In this document: positions 33,755 to 43,234 of the stretch, piece after piece
How the letters are laid out: the number at the start of each line of letters is the position of its first letter
How positions within the stretch are numbered: position 1 is the first letter of the stretch
NCBI RefSeq assembly: GCF_022179065.1
Contig: NZ_BPQD01000041.1
Span: 1-48,832 of the forward strand
Source of the DNA: Methylobacterium adhaesivum
Lineage (GTDB): Bacteria; Pseudomonadota; Alphaproteobacteria; Rhizobiales; Beijerinckiaceae
Reading direction: 5' to 3'
DNA: 48,832 nt
Position numbers and translations under genes: made by a program
Notes under the pieces: model-generated
Databases searched by the model: none
What the model saw: only the letters and a program-made list of their open reading frames with translations
Told to the model about the DNA's origin: nothing

Positions 33755-34375
33755 ATGGATGACCAACTCATGATCTCCGCCCTCACACCGAATTTTCCTG
33801 CACAATCTCAATCTAATATATCTTCAACAAATAAGTCATCGGATGAAACAATCGCGACATTGCAAGACTCGCCGGCCAAAAGGAAGCCTGCTCCGATTCC
33901 AATCGACACATCCGATCCTACGTGGAACAAATATGCAGATCTCAGGAAAGACGGAAAACTGATCGCCCGAGTCTTTGCGAACGGGGTAACTGCGAGGTTA
34001 GTCGGCACACGCGTTTCAGATACGCCTGTTGAGGGCGAAGACGGCATCGCGACGATGAATGCTCGAGTTAAACAACTTCAGGAGCTAAACGGCGGGACCG
34101 TGGAATATTTCCAGCTCACACAAAAGGCAAATTTGTCGGAAGCCAGCAACTCCCTGATAACGACCCAGATTTTGGCTCAGAACGGAGACCAAGCTTCAAC
34201 CCAACGCCCGTCAGCTAAGTCATCCAGCTCTCCTCCTGACAGCATTGTCCCCACAAGCAATTCGGAGAATTATTCAAAAGCTCTAGATTTATATCATTTG
34301 GCATCGATCCGAGTGAGTGAGGATTTACAAAAAATTTATGTGAACCGCGTTTTGCAGAGCAATCTCAGCGCCTAA
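33755..34375 (+). CDS. Unknown protein, 206 aa (paralogue 2)
   Basis: ATG at 33755, with a TTG two codons earlier. Same core as the gene at 32847: NKYADLRKDGKLIARVFANG, then NARVKQLQELNGGTVEYFQ and SNSLITTQILAQN. A Ser/Pro/Gln-rich N-terminus and C-terminal tail differ between the two. It converges on the Pat-like gene with an 11-bp overlap. The duplication, A+T-rich composition and lack of known relatives mark the pair as a recently acquired unit. Confidence 0.6.
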   Translation: MDDQLMISALTPNFPAQSQSNISSTNKSSDETIATLQDSPAKRKPAPIPIDTSDPTWNKYADLRKDGKLIARVFANGVTARLVGTRVSDTPVEGEDGIATMNARVKQLQELNGGTVEYFQLTQKANLSEASNSLITTQILAQNGDQASTQRPSAKSSSSPPDSIVPTSNSENYSKALDLYHLASIRVSEDLQKIYVNRVLQSNLSA

Positions 34376-37001
34376 TATCCAACGCCACCTTCATCACTCC
34401 CCCATCCTCCTTGTCCGGCTTCACCGTAAACCCAAGCTGCCGGCACACGGCCAACATCGGGCGATTCTCTCGCAGAACCGTCCCCTCCACCCGCGAAATC
34501 CCTTCCGCCTTGGCCCAGTCGATCATCAGGCTCATGAGGGCGAGGCCCAGCCCGGTGCCGCGGCGGTCGCCGTGGATGAGGATGGCGTACTCGCCGGTGT
34601 CGTGGTTGGCGTCGGCGTGGAGGCGCACGGCGCCGAGCATGCGGCCGGCGGCGTCGAGGGCCACGAACGCGATGGCGCGGGCGTAGTCGAGCTGGGTGAG
34701 TTTTGCCAGGAAGGCGTGGTTGAAGTCGCGCACGGGGGCGAAGAAGCGCAGGCGCAGATCCTCGGCGCTGACCGACTGGAAGAAGGTGAGGAACAGGGCC
34801 TCGTCCTCCGGCCGCACGGGGCGCACGTGGATCGCCTCGCCCTTGAGGGTGAGGCGGCGCTCCCACTCCACGGGATAGGGGCGGATGGCGAAACGCGGGT
34901 GCGCGGCCGCGCGGGCGGGCACGGGCGCCACCAGCACGCGGGCGTCGAGGGCCAGGGTGCCGCCGGCATCGGCGAGCAGGGGGTTGATGTCGAGTTCGCG
35001 CACCTCCGGGCAATCGGCGGCGAGCTGGGCAAGCTTGACGAGGACCAGGGCGACGGCGTGGCGGTCCACGGCCGGGACGTCGCGGTAGGCGGCGAGGCGC
35101 CGGGCGACGCGGGTGCGGTCGATGAGTTCGGAGGCCAGACGCAGGTCGAGGGGCGGGAGGGCGAGCGCCCGGTCGTCGATGACCTCGACGGCGGTGCCGC
35201 CGCGCCCGAACACCACCACGGGCCCGAAGGTCGGGTCCTCGGCAAGCCCGGCGATGAGTTCGCGCTGCTGGCCCCGGCGGATCATCGGCTGCACGGCGAA
35301 GCCGGTGATGCGCGCATCCGGCCTGAGGCGCCGGGCGCGGCGGAGAATGTCGGCGGCGGCCGCCCGGACATCGGCCTCCGAGGTGAGATCGAGGCGAACC
35401 CCGCCGACGTCGGATTTGTGGACGATGTCGGGCGAGACCACCTTCAGGGCGACGGCACCGCCGGCGGCGATGATCGGCCAGGCGGCGGTGGCGGCGCCAT
35501 CGGCGTCGGGGGCGAGGGTCAGGGGCGCACTATCGATGCGGTAGGCGGCGAGCAGGCCGGCGACGGCGACGGGATCGAGCCAGGTCTGGCCGGCTTCCAC
35601 GGCGCGGGCCACGATGGCGCGGGCGGCCGCGACATCGGGCGAGAAGTCGCGCGGCAGGGAATCCGGGGTGCGCATGAGGTCGTCCTGGGCCTCGCGGTAG
35701 CGCACGAGGTGCAGGAACCCCTCGACGGCGTCGGCTTCGGTGGCGAAGCCCGGAATGCCGGCGGCGGCGAGGCGGGCCGCCGCCTCGGGGTCGTCGCCGA
35801 TCTGCGCGACGAAGATCGGTTTCTTGCGCTGGCCGCCCATCCCTGCACTGGTCTTGCGCACCCGCGCCACGGTCTCGGCCAGCGCCGCCGCCGTCTCGGC
35901 GCTGCCGGAGTTGGCGGTGGGGACGTGGACGGCCAGCACGGCGTCGTGGCCGGGCTCGGTGAGCAGGGGTTCGAGGGCGGCGGCGAAGGCCTCCGGCCCG
36001 GCGGCGATGCCGAGTTCCACCGGGCTGTTCTGCGCCAGGGTGCCGCCCCGGTCGGCGAGGCGGTCGGCGGCGAGCGCCGCGATGCCGCGCCCGTTGCCGA
36101 GAATCGCGAGGCGGTGGCCGGGGAACGGGCGCTGGCGCCCGAGGGTCTCCACGGCGGCGAACATGGCATCCAGGCTATCGACGCTGAGGAGGCCGGCGCG
36201 GCGGAACGCGGCCTCGTAGACGGCGTCCGGCCGGGCGAGCGCCCCCGTGTGGGTGACGATGGCGCGGGGAGCCGCCCGGTGGCGCCCGGCGCGCAGCACC
36301 ACCACGGGCTTGGCGCGGGCGGCCGCGCGGGCGGCGGACATGAACTTGCGCGCGTCGGGAATCGTGTCCAGCGAGAGCAGGATCGCGCGGGTGTGAAAGT
36401 CGGCGGCGAAATGGTCGAGGGCGTCGGCGATGTCGATGTCGCAGGCGGTGCCGAGGGACAGGACGGCCGAGAACCCGACGGCGCGCCGGGCCGCCCAGGC
36501 GACGATGCCGGCCGCCACGCTGCCCGATTGCGAGACGAGGGCGAGGTCGCCGGCCTTCGGCGCCTGGGCCAGGAGGCTGGCATCGAGGTCGGCCGGGGGC
36601 ACGGCGAGGCCGATGCTGCCGGGGCCGAGGAGGCGCAGGCCGTGGCGGCGCGCCTCCGTCCGCACGGCCTCACAGCATTCCGGCGGCACGTCGGGGGTGA
36701 GGATCAGGGCGGCGGCCGCGCCCCGGCGCCCGGCGGCGGCGACCCAGGCGACGAGATCCGCCGGCTCGGCGGCGATGATCACGAGGTCGGGTGTCTCGCG
36801 ACATTGATCTATGTTATCGACGCAGAGGACATCGTCGGAATCGAGGGACTTCTGCGGATTGACAACCCAGACCGCACGGCCGGGCTTGGCCCGGACGAGA
36901 TTGTGGAGACAGGCGATGCCGAGGGCCGCGCCAGCCCCCTCCAACCCCACCACCGCGAGGGTGCGGGGCGCGAGCAGCGCATCGAACCGGTATGTACTCA
37001 T
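34365..37001 (-). CDS. Pat-like protein acetyltransferase (acyl-CoA synthetase/GNAT fusion)
   Basis: An 878-aa protein starting at the ATG at 37001 (MSTYRFDALLAPRTLAVVG). Order: NDP-forming acyl-CoA synthetase CoA-binding and ligase domains (about 1-460; ALVSQSGSVAAGIVAWAA, VTHTGALARPDAVYEAAFRR), ATP-grasp domain (about 490-690; ALKVVSPDIVHKSDVGGVRL, ELDINPLLAD) and C-terminal GNAT domain (about 715-878; HGDRRGTGLGLALMSLMIDW, the acetyl-CoA loop). This is the architecture of Pat/Pka lysine acetyltransferases that acetylate and silence acyl-CoA synthetases. Whether the synthetase half is catalytic cannot be told. Confidence 0.9.
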   Translation of the reverse strand: MSTYRFDALLAPRTLAVVGLEGAGAALGIACLHNLVRAKPGRAVWVVNPQKSLDSDDVLCVDNIDQCRETPDLVIIAAEPADLVAWVAAAGRRGAAAALILTPDVPPECCEAVRTEARRHGLRLLGPGSIGLAVPPADLDASLLAQAPKAGDLALVSQSGSVAAGIVAWAARRAVGFSAVLSLGTACDIDIADALDHFAADFHTRAILLSLDTIPDARKFMSAARAAARAKPVVVLRAGRHRAAPRAIVTHTGALARPDAVYEAAFRRAGLLSVDSLDAMFAAVETLGRQRPFPGHRLAILGNGRGIAALAADRLADRGGTLAQNSPVELGIAAGPEAFAAALEPLLTEPGHDAVLAVHVPTANSGSAETAAALAETVARVRKTSAGMGGQRKKPIFVAQIGDDPEAAARLAAAGIPGFATEADAVEGFLHLVRYREAQDDLMRTPDSLPRDFSPDVAAARAIVARAVEAGQTWLDPVAVAGLLAAYRIDSAPLTLAPDADGAATAAWPIIAAGGAVALKVVSPDIVHKSDVGGVRLDLTSEADVRAAAADILRRARRLRPDARITGFAVQPMIRRGQQRELIAGLAEDPTFGPVVVFGRGGTAVEVIDDRALALPPLDLRLASELIDRTRVARRLAAYRDVPAVDRHAVALVLVKLAQLAADCPEVRELDINPLLADAGGTLALDARVLVAPVPARAAAHPRFAIRPYPVEWERRLTLKGEAIHVRPVRPEDEALFLTFFQSVSAEDLRLRFFAPVRDFNHAFLAKLTQLDYARAIAFVALDAAGRMLGAVRLHADANHDTGEYAILIHGDRRGTGLGLALMSLMIDWAKAEGISRVEGTVLRENRPMLAVCRQLGFTVKPDKEDGGVMKVALDIRR

Positions 37002-37096
37002 GGGCGCGCAGCTTTCGCGGATCGCCGGAGCCGTCAAGGGCGCTCCGGAACGGATTCGCCCGGCGGCGCCCGCCCCACAGGTCTGGAGCTTATCTC

Positions 37097-37786
37097 ATGC
37101 AACACAACCCCCATTTGCCCGGCTCGGACGAAAATCGGGCCGCCGACTCGGTCGTGGCCGCCATGCGCGATCTCATCACCCTCGGCCTCAGTCAGGGCAC
37201 GTCCGGCAACGTCTCGGTGCGGCACGGGGCGGGCTTCCTCGTCAGTCCCACGGGGATCCCGGCCGAGGCGCTGCGGGCCGAGGACATCGTGCCCATGACC
37301 TTCACGGGCACCTGGGAGCACCGGCTGGCGCCGTCGTCGGAATGGCGCTTCCACCGGGACATCCTCGCGCGGCGCCCCGAGATCGGCGCCGTGGTGCACG
37401 CCCATCCGACCTACTGCACGGCCTTCGCCCTGTGCGGACGCATGATCCCGGCGGTGCACTACATGATCGCCGCCGTGGGCGGGCCGACGATTCGCTGTGC
37501 GCCCTACGCGCCCTACGGCACGGACGCCCTCTCGGCCCACGCCCTCGAGGCCCTGGAGGGGCGGGGCGGGTGCCTGCTCGCCAACCACGGCATGATCGCC
37601 ACGGGGCCGACCCTGGAGAAGGCCCTGTGGCTCGCCGTGGAGATGGAGACCCTCGCCCGGCAATACGCCATCGCCCTGCAGGTCGGCGCCCCCATCATCC
37701 TGCCCGACGACGAGATCGCCCGGACGGTGGAGCGCTTCAAGACCTACGGCCCCCGCTCCCGCGCGGACGGGCTCGTGCAACCGTGA
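37097..37786 (+). CDS. Class II aldolase/adducin family protein
   Basis: A 229-aa zinc-dependent aldolase-fold protein of the fuculose-phosphate aldolase type, ATG at 37097. Signatures: GTSGNVSVR (phosphate binding), SPTGIP, the zinc-binding AVVHAHPTYCTAF (two His) and LLANHGMIATG (third His). The substrate may be a sugar or methylthioribulose phosphate; neighbours do not say. It is divergent from the Pat-like gene with a 95-bp gap. Confidence 0.88.
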   Translation: MQHNPHLPGSDENRAADSVVAAMRDLITLGLSQGTSGNVSVRHGAGFLVSPTGIPAEALRAEDIVPMTFTGTWEHRLAPSSEWRFHRDILARRPEIGAVVHAHPTYCTAFALCGRMIPAVHYMIAAVGGPTIRCAPYAPYGTDALSAHALEALEGRGGCLLANHGMIATGPTLEKALWLAVEMETLARQYAIALQVGAPIILPDDEIARTVERFKTYGPRSRADGLVQP

Positions 37787-38185
37787 GTCGGACCGATTCG
37801 GTCTCGGCTTTCGACGTGATTATGACAATGAATGAAATTTAATTCGTTTCTCGACAAAAAATAATAACTCCTTTGATCTCGCGATGAAAATCGCGTGTCC
37901 GGCTAGTGGGGGCCGTGGGCTGATCTGAATTCACTTCGCACCGATCGCTCGATGCCGAGCGATGATCAGCCCGCATCCTTGGGCAATCTCCCACATGGCG
38001 TTGTGGTATTTCGCTTAGGTAGTCAAAGCCGCCGCCATCACCGAACAGGTCCATGCCACTTGAACTTTTGCTTGCGGCGTCATAGTAGCCCTGAAGTCAC
38101 GTTTTTTTGACTAGTTCGAGCGACCATGACGGTAAGACGTCGTGGATCGACAAAATTCAGCGCAGAGCGCCAACGGGGGTTGAAC
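37787..38185. other. Intergenic region upstream of mucR
   Basis: About 400 bases with no credible gene; A+T-rich near 37830-37880. It likely contains the MucR promoter, and MucR proteins often bind A+T-rich DNA at their own promoter, but no site is assigned. Confidence 0.5.
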
Positions 38186-38674
38186 ATGAAGGCGGACGAC
38201 GAGGCAGTGACGGACTACATCGAGCTTGCGGCGGACATCGTGTCCGCATTCGTCAGCAACAACTCCGTGCCGGCCGTCGAACTTCCGAACCTCATCGCGT
38301 CCGTTCACGCGACCCTCGGACGTCTGAAGACGCCCGTCGTGGAAGAGAAGAGCGAGCCGCTGACGCCCGCCATCTCGGTCAAGCGCTCGATCACGCCGGA
38401 CTATCTCGTCTGCTTGGAGGACGGGAAGAAGTTCAAGTCGCTCAAGCGCCACCTGCGCACGCGCTACGACATGACGCCCGACCAGTATCGCGCCAAGTGG
38501 AGCCTGCCGAGCGACTATCCGATGGTTGCGCCGAACTATGCGGCCGCCCGTTCGGAACTGGCCAAGAACATGGGCCTCGGCCAGCAACGCCGGAAGCAGC
38601 CCGACCCCGTGCCGGAAGCCAAGCCGGCCGCCGCGCCTCGCGGCCGCCGTCCGCGCGTCGCCGCCGACGCCTGA
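38186..38674 (+). CDS. mucR: MucR/Ros-family transcriptional regulator
   Basis: A 162-aa H-NS-like regulator of alphaproteobacteria. ATG at 38186, with a possible longer form from 38126. An N-terminal oligomerisation helix (about 5-45; DYIELAADIVSAFVSNNSVP) precedes the zinc-finger-like domain CLEDGKKFKSLKRHL then YDMTPDQYRAKW. Cys76 and His89 are present, but the second Cys position is Asp79 (as in other MucR) and the next His position is Arg93, so zinc binding may be weak or absent. A Lys/Arg/Ala-rich tail ends it. Confidence 0.9.
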   Translation: MKADDEAVTDYIELAADIVSAFVSNNSVPAVELPNLIASVHATLGRLKTPVVEEKSEPLTPAISVKRSITPDYLVCLEDGKKFKSLKRHLRTRYDMTPDQYRAKWSLPSDYPMVAPNYAAARSELAKNMGLGQQRRKQPDPVPEAKPAAAPRGRRPRVAADA

Positions 38675-38845
38675 TCGCCGCGACGGTGGACGCGCCCGGA
38701 GGGCCTGTCCACCGCCGAATGCAGGACGCCCCGAGCCGTTAGAGATCGCGCAACGATCGCGCGCTTACGGTTTTCGCGATGCGGCCCGGACCGGCCATGG
38801 CAGCCCGGCCATGGCGTCCCGGCAGCCGCGCCGGGATCTCTCTCC

Positions 38846-39676
38846 ATGCCGGGCCGGTCGAGCCTCGTCGCACGCCTGTTCTGGACCAGCCTCGCGGGAG
38901 GCGCCGCCGCGTTCGTGTACGGCGGCCCGGCTCTCGCCGCGACGGGGGCATGCCTCGCGCTCATCGGCCTGCACCGTCTCGACCGACCCCGGCGCATCCG
39001 CCGCCTCGTGCGCGCCACCATCCGGGCCCACGCCGCCACCCTGGCCCTGCGGCGGCGGCAGGAATGCTTCGTCGACGCCTACGGCAACCGCATCGACGAC
39101 GGCTGGGTGCGCGAGCGGGAATACTTCGCCGAGCGCACGGTCCTGCCGGCCCTGGACGCGCGGGGCTACGGCGAGGAGGGGGACGCCCTCTGGGACACGA
39201 TCCTGACCACCATCGAGCGCATCGCCGCCGCCCATCCGCTGCCCGACATCGACGAGGCCCCGGAGGACGGCATCGCCTACGAGCGATTCTGCACGGAGCG
39301 CCTGCGCGAGGCGGGGTGGAACGCGCGGCCGACCCGGGCCAGCGGCGACCAGGGCGCCGACATCGTCGCCGAGCACGGCGGCATCCGCCTCGTCGTGCAG
39401 TGCAAGCGCTACGGCAAACCCGTGGGCAACGCCGCCGTGCAGGAGGTCGCCGCCGCCCTGCGCTACTGGTCGGGCGACCGGGCGGCGGTGGTATCGAATG
39501 CCGGCTTCACGCCGGCGGCGCGCAAGCTCGCGGCGGCCACGAACATCGAACTCCTCCACCACGACGACCTGCGCGACCTCGTGCCCGCGCGGGCGGTCGG
39601 CCCCGGCACCGCCCCGAAGAAAGCCCCCCGGGGCAAGGGCCGGGCCGAGGCGCGCTCAGTCCTTGCCGAGCGGTAA
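38846..39676 (+). CDS. Membrane-anchored Mrr-type restriction endonuclease
   Basis: A 276-aa protein with two hydrophobic segments at about residues 8-25 and 27-45, then a charged helix and a C-terminal Mrr_cat domain (about 145-245): YERFCTERLREAGWNARPT, then GDQGADIVAEHGG and VVQCKRYGKPVGN, giving the Asp and QxK active site. Such proteins cut foreign or modified DNA; the membrane anchor is found in several defence-associated Mrr proteins. It overlaps the convergent zwf gene by 21 bp. Confidence 0.8.
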   Translation: MPGRSSLVARLFWTSLAGGAAAFVYGGPALAATGACLALIGLHRLDRPRRIRRLVRATIRAHAATLALRRRQECFVDAYGNRIDDGWVREREYFAERTVLPALDARGYGEEGDALWDTILTTIERIAAAHPLPDIDEAPEDGIAYERFCTERLREAGWNARPTRASGDQGADIVAEHGGIRLVVQCKRYGKPVGNAAVQEVAAALRYWSGDRAAVVSNAGFTPAARKLAAATNIELLHHDDLRDLVPARAVGPGTAPKKAPRGKGRAEARSVLAER

Positions 39677-41173
39677 CCAGGCATTGCCGTCGCGGGCGAG
39701 GAGGCGTGCCGCCTCCTCCGGACCGTCGCTGCCGGCGGCGTAGAACGCCACGGGCGCGTCCCGCCACGCCTGGAGCAGGGGCTCGACGGCGGCCCAGGCC
39801 GCCTCGATGCCGTCGGCGCGCTGGAACAGGGTCGCGTCCCCGGTCATGCAATCGTACAGCAGGGTCTCGTAGCCGACGCTCGGGGTCTCGTGGAAGAAGT
39901 CGCCGTATTCGAACGCGGCGACGACGCGTCCGAGGCGCATCTCGGGGCCCGGACGCTTGGCGTTCAGGCCGATGCTCATACCCTGCTCGGGGTCGATGCG
40001 CAGGCGCAGGAGATCGGGCGCGGGGTCGGCGCCCGGCCCGGCCCGGAACGGGGACTGCGCCGGTGGGCGGAAATGCACGGCGATCTCGGTCACCCGGTCG
40101 GCGAGGCGCTTGCCCGTGCGCAGGTAGAACGGCACGCCGGCCCAGCGCGGCGTATCGATGGTGAGCTTGAGAGCGACGTAGGTCTCGGTGCGCGAAGCTT
40201 CGGCCACGTTCGGCTCGTCGCGATAGCCGGCCACGACGTCTCCGAATTCGGTTCCGGCCGTGTACTGGCCGCGCACGGCGTCCCCCGGTGGGATCGGCCG
40301 GATCGCGGCGAGGACCCGCCCCTTGGCGTCGCGGACGGCCTCCGCGTCGAGGCTCTCGGGCGCCTCCATGGCGACCATGCACAGGAGCTGGAACAGGTGG
40401 TTCGGCACCATGTCGCGCAAGGCGCCCGTCGGCTCGTAGAACGCGCCGCGCGCCTCGACCCCGATGGTCTCGGCGGCGGTGATCTCGATGGCGGAGACAT
40501 GCTCGGCACGCCAGACCGGCTCGAGCAGCCCGTTGGCGAAGCGAAGCGCCAGGATGCTCTGGACCGTTTCCTTGCCGAGGAAGTGATCGATGCGGAAGAA
40601 CTGGCTCTCGTCGCCCTGGGCCAGCAGCGTTGCGTTGAGGGCCCGGGCGGAGGCGAGATCGCTGCCGAAGGGCTTCTCCACCACCACCCGGCGGAAGGCG
40701 CCGTCCGCCTGCTTCAGGAGCCCGGCCGCCCCGAGCTGCTCGACGATGGGACCGAAGAACCGCGCCGAGACGGCGAGGTAAAACACCACGTTGCCGTGGA
40801 GCGTCCCCGCCAGGTCTTTAAAGGTGGCGGCGTCGGAGAAATCGCCCTGCCGGAAGTGGAGGCGCTCGCGCACGAAGCCCCAGGCATCGGCGTCGATATG
40901 GTCGGGGTGGAACTCGGCGGTGTGGTCGGTGGTGAAGGACTGCAGGGTCTCGCCGAGGCTTTGGCGCCAGCCCGCATCGGTGTTTTCGTTGTGGTCGACG
41001 CCGACGATGCGGAATCCTTCCGGCAGGAGCTTGCCGGCCGAGAGGTTGTAGAGGGCCGGCATCAGCAGGCGCTTGGTCAGGTCGCCGGAGGCGCCGAAGA
41101 TCACCAGGGTGCAGGGCGGCGCGGCGGGGCTGTCGCTCGGCGGCGGCGTGTCGGAGGCGGGTTCGGTGCGCAT
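39656..41173 (-). CDS. zwf: Glucose-6-phosphate 1-dehydrogenase
   Basis: Oxidises glucose-6-phosphate with NADP, opening the pentose phosphate and Entner-Doudoroff routes. ATG at 41173 gives 505 aa, of usual length. NADP-binding fold with IFGASGDLTKR (about 26-36) and VVEKPFGSDL; catalytic RIDHFLGKE with the substrate-binding His and Lys; C-terminal sheet domain through PFYLRTGKRL. No edd, eda or pgl gene is adjacent, so it is a single-gene unit here. Confidence 0.95.
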   Translation of the reverse strand: MRTEPASDTPPPSDSPAAPPCTLVIFGASGDLTKRLLMPALYNLSAGKLLPEGFRIVGVDHNENTDAGWRQSLGETLQSFTTDHTAEFHPDHIDADAWGFVRERLHFRQGDFSDAATFKDLAGTLHGNVVFYLAVSARFFGPIVEQLGAAGLLKQADGAFRRVVVEKPFGSDLASARALNATLLAQGDESQFFRIDHFLGKETVQSILALRFANGLLEPVWRAEHVSAIEITAAETIGVEARGAFYEPTGALRDMVPNHLFQLLCMVAMEAPESLDAEAVRDAKGRVLAAIRPIPPGDAVRGQYTAGTEFGDVVAGYRDEPNVAEASRTETYVALKLTIDTPRWAGVPFYLRTGKRLADRVTEIAVHFRPPAQSPFRAGPGADPAPDLLRLRIDPEQGMSIGLNAKRPGPEMRLGRVVAAFEYGDFFHETPSVGYETLLYDCMTGDATLFQRADGIEAAWAAVEPLLQAWRDAPVAFYAAGSDGPEEAARLLARDGNAWLPLGKD

Positions 41174-41352
41174 CGCGGCGGTCTCTCGCTTCGTGGTTCC
41201 GGCGCTGGCCCGCGCACGGAACGGCACGTCAACCGACTGCGTCGCACCCCGTTCCGGAATGCGTGGACCGCTCCGGAAGCAGACGCCGGGTACGCCGCGC
41301 GCTCCGTCCATTCCCTCCAGCCTAGCGGATGCCGTCTCTTGGCGCGCCGTCA

Positions 41353-41380
41353 TCCCGGGGCCGCGAAGCGGAACCCGGGA
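41353..41380. repeat. REP-like hairpin upstream of zwf
   Basis: TCCCGGG-G-CCGC paired with GCGG-AA-CCCGGGA around a GAA loop, in the 390-bp gene-free gap between zwf and the chemoreceptor gene. Sequences of this kind (GTCATCCCGGG...) recur in intergenic DNA of many Hyphomicrobiales. Only one copy is seen in this window. Confidence 0.55.
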
Positions 41381-41565
41381 TCGAGAAACACGGGCTCCGC
41401 CAGACTTTAGACTGTTGGCAGATTTGGATTGCACGCCTCCGGCGCGGCCCTTCGGGTCCGGGTTCGCTCGGCGAGCGCCCGGCCGGGAAAGAGAAGGGAC
41501 CCGCGTTCCGCCGCGCTGATGCGGGGTTACCCGTATGAGGCGTCCAGGGTCCGCGCGATGCCGCC

Positions 41566-43026
41566 TCAGCTCGCTTTGAGGAAGCGCGTCATGGTCGCGT
41601 CGAGGCCGGCCGAGTGCTGGGCGAGCTGCTCGGCGATGGTGCGCACCGCCTCGGCGAGCTGACCGGTGGCCGAGGCCGCCGACGAGACGCCCGCGACGTT
41701 ACCCGACATCTCCTGGGTCGAGGCCGCCTGCTCCTCGACGGCCCCCGCCATGGCGAGCGTGAGGCCCGAGAGTTCGCCCACGGCGGCGGTGATCATGCCG
41801 ATGGCCGAAACCGCGTCCCCCGTGGCGCCCTGGATGGCGGCGACCTGCTGGGTGATCTCGTCCGTGGCCTTCGCGGTCTGCGCCGCCAGGGCCTTCACCT
41901 CGCTCGCGACCACGGCGAAGCCCCGGCCGGCGGCGCCGGCACGGGCCGCCTCGATGGTGGCGTTGAGGGCCAGCAGATTGGTCTGATCGGCGATGGACTT
42001 GATCATCCCGACGACGGCATCGACCTTCGTGGCGTTCTCGGCGAGCAGGCGCACCGTGGCATCCGTGGCGGCGGCCTGGGTGGCGATCTGGCGGGCGCGT
42101 TCCGAGACGCCGCCGACCTGACCGGAAATCTCCCCGATGGCGCTCGTCATCTGTTCGGACCCGGCGGCGACCGACGAGGCGCGGGCGCTCGCCTCGTCGG
42201 CGGAGCGGGTCAGCCCCTCGGCCGATTGCTGCATGTCTCCGATGGCCATGCCGAGGGCCTCCACCACGCGGGAGACCTCCGTCGCCATGGCGACCTGCGC
42301 CGTCACCACCGACCAGGTGAGCATCGGGCCGATGTAGCGCCCTTCAGGATCCTTGATCGCCGACACCTGGAGGTCGAGGGTCTCGGGCCCGACCTTGATC
42401 TTCGTGCGGTGCGGCAGGCGGCTGTCGTCGGCCAGCATGCTGCGCTGGTGGTGCGGGTTCTTGTGGAACACGTCGAACGACGAGCCCATCATCTCGCTGA
42501 CCTTGATCGGCAGATGGCGTTCGATGGTGCTGAGGGTCTTGCGCGAGGTGGTGTTGAAATAGTTGATCCGGAATTCGTTCTTCGGATCCGCCGTCATGAC
42601 GGCGACGGGCATGTCGTCGATCATCGTCAGCAGGCGGCTGGTCTCGTTCTTCTTGGCTGTGATGTCGGAGGCGAACTTCACCACCTTCACGGGCTTGCCC
42701 GCCGCGTCGTAGACCGGGTTGTAGGTCGCCTCGAGCCAGACCCGGCGCTTGGCCTTGTCGAGGCGCATGAACTCGCCGGCGACGTGCTTGCCGCTCCGCA
42801 ACTGGTCCCAGAACGCCTTGTAGTCGGCTCCCGCAGCCACGTTGTCCTCGACGAAGAGGCTGTGTTTGCGGCCCTTGAGCTCGGCGAGGGTGTATCCGAT
42901 GACCGCCAGGAAGTTTTCGTTCGCCGACAGGATCGTCCCATCCAGCGTGAACTCGATGATCGCCAGCGAGCGGTCGAGGGCATCGAGCTTCGCTTGCGCC
43001 TCGGTGTATGTCGATCTGCGGAACAT
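41566..43026 (-). CDS. Cytosolic PAS-PAS methyl-accepting chemotaxis protein
   Basis: A 486-aa soluble chemoreceptor without membrane segments. PAS 1 at about 12-125 ([20 protein letters not shown], ending [11 protein letters not shown]) and a second PAS-like part at about 130-235 ([19 protein letters not shown]). The signalling domain (about 250-480) has the conserved tip [19 protein letters not shown] and [19 protein letters not shown] receptors of this type sense redox state or bound cofactors and signal to CheA/CheW. No che gene is nearby. Confidence 0.93.
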   Translation of the reverse strand: MFRRSTYTEAQAKLDALDRSLAIIEFTLDGTILSANENFLAVIGYTLAELKGRKHSLFVEDNVAAGADYKAFWDQLRSGKHVAGEFMRLDKAKRRVWLEATYNPVYDAAGKPVKVVKFASDITAKKNETSRLLTMIDDMPVAVMTADPKNEFRINYFNTTSRKTLSTIERHLPIKVSEMMGSSFDVFHKNPHHQRSMLADDSRLPHRTKIKVGPETLDLQVSAIKDPEGRYIGPMLTWSVVTAQVAMATEVSRVVEALGMAIGDMQQSAEGLTRSADEASARASSVAAGSEQMTSAIGEISGQVGGVSERARQIATQAAATDATVRLLAENATKVDAVVGMIKSIADQTNLLALNATIEAARAGAAGRGFAVVASEVKALAAQTAKATDEITQQVAAIQGATGDAVSAIGMITAAVGELSGLTLAMAGAVEEQAASTQEMSGNVAGVSSAASATGQLAEAVRTIAEQLAQHSAGLDATMTRFLKAS

Positions 43027-43234
43027 ACTAGTATCTCGCTGAGGGGTATCCGCCCCTCAATAACCTATACTGGTTAAGGCTTCACGAACCCGTGATTTTG
43101 CTTTAGCAAGAACTTATACTACCCACGCAAGATAAATTACAAACTTGGGTTGCATTCGTGGACTCGTCGGCGGCCACTTCGTCCGCCGCGGCGCGTCCCA
43201 TCGAAATCCCCCCGCGCGCGAACGGCGATCCAGA

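Noticed and set aside
38684-38714. Terminator after mucR
   Set aside because: CGGTGGAC/GTCCACCG can pair, but no T tract follows and GC-rich chance pairing is frequent here; not listed as a feature.
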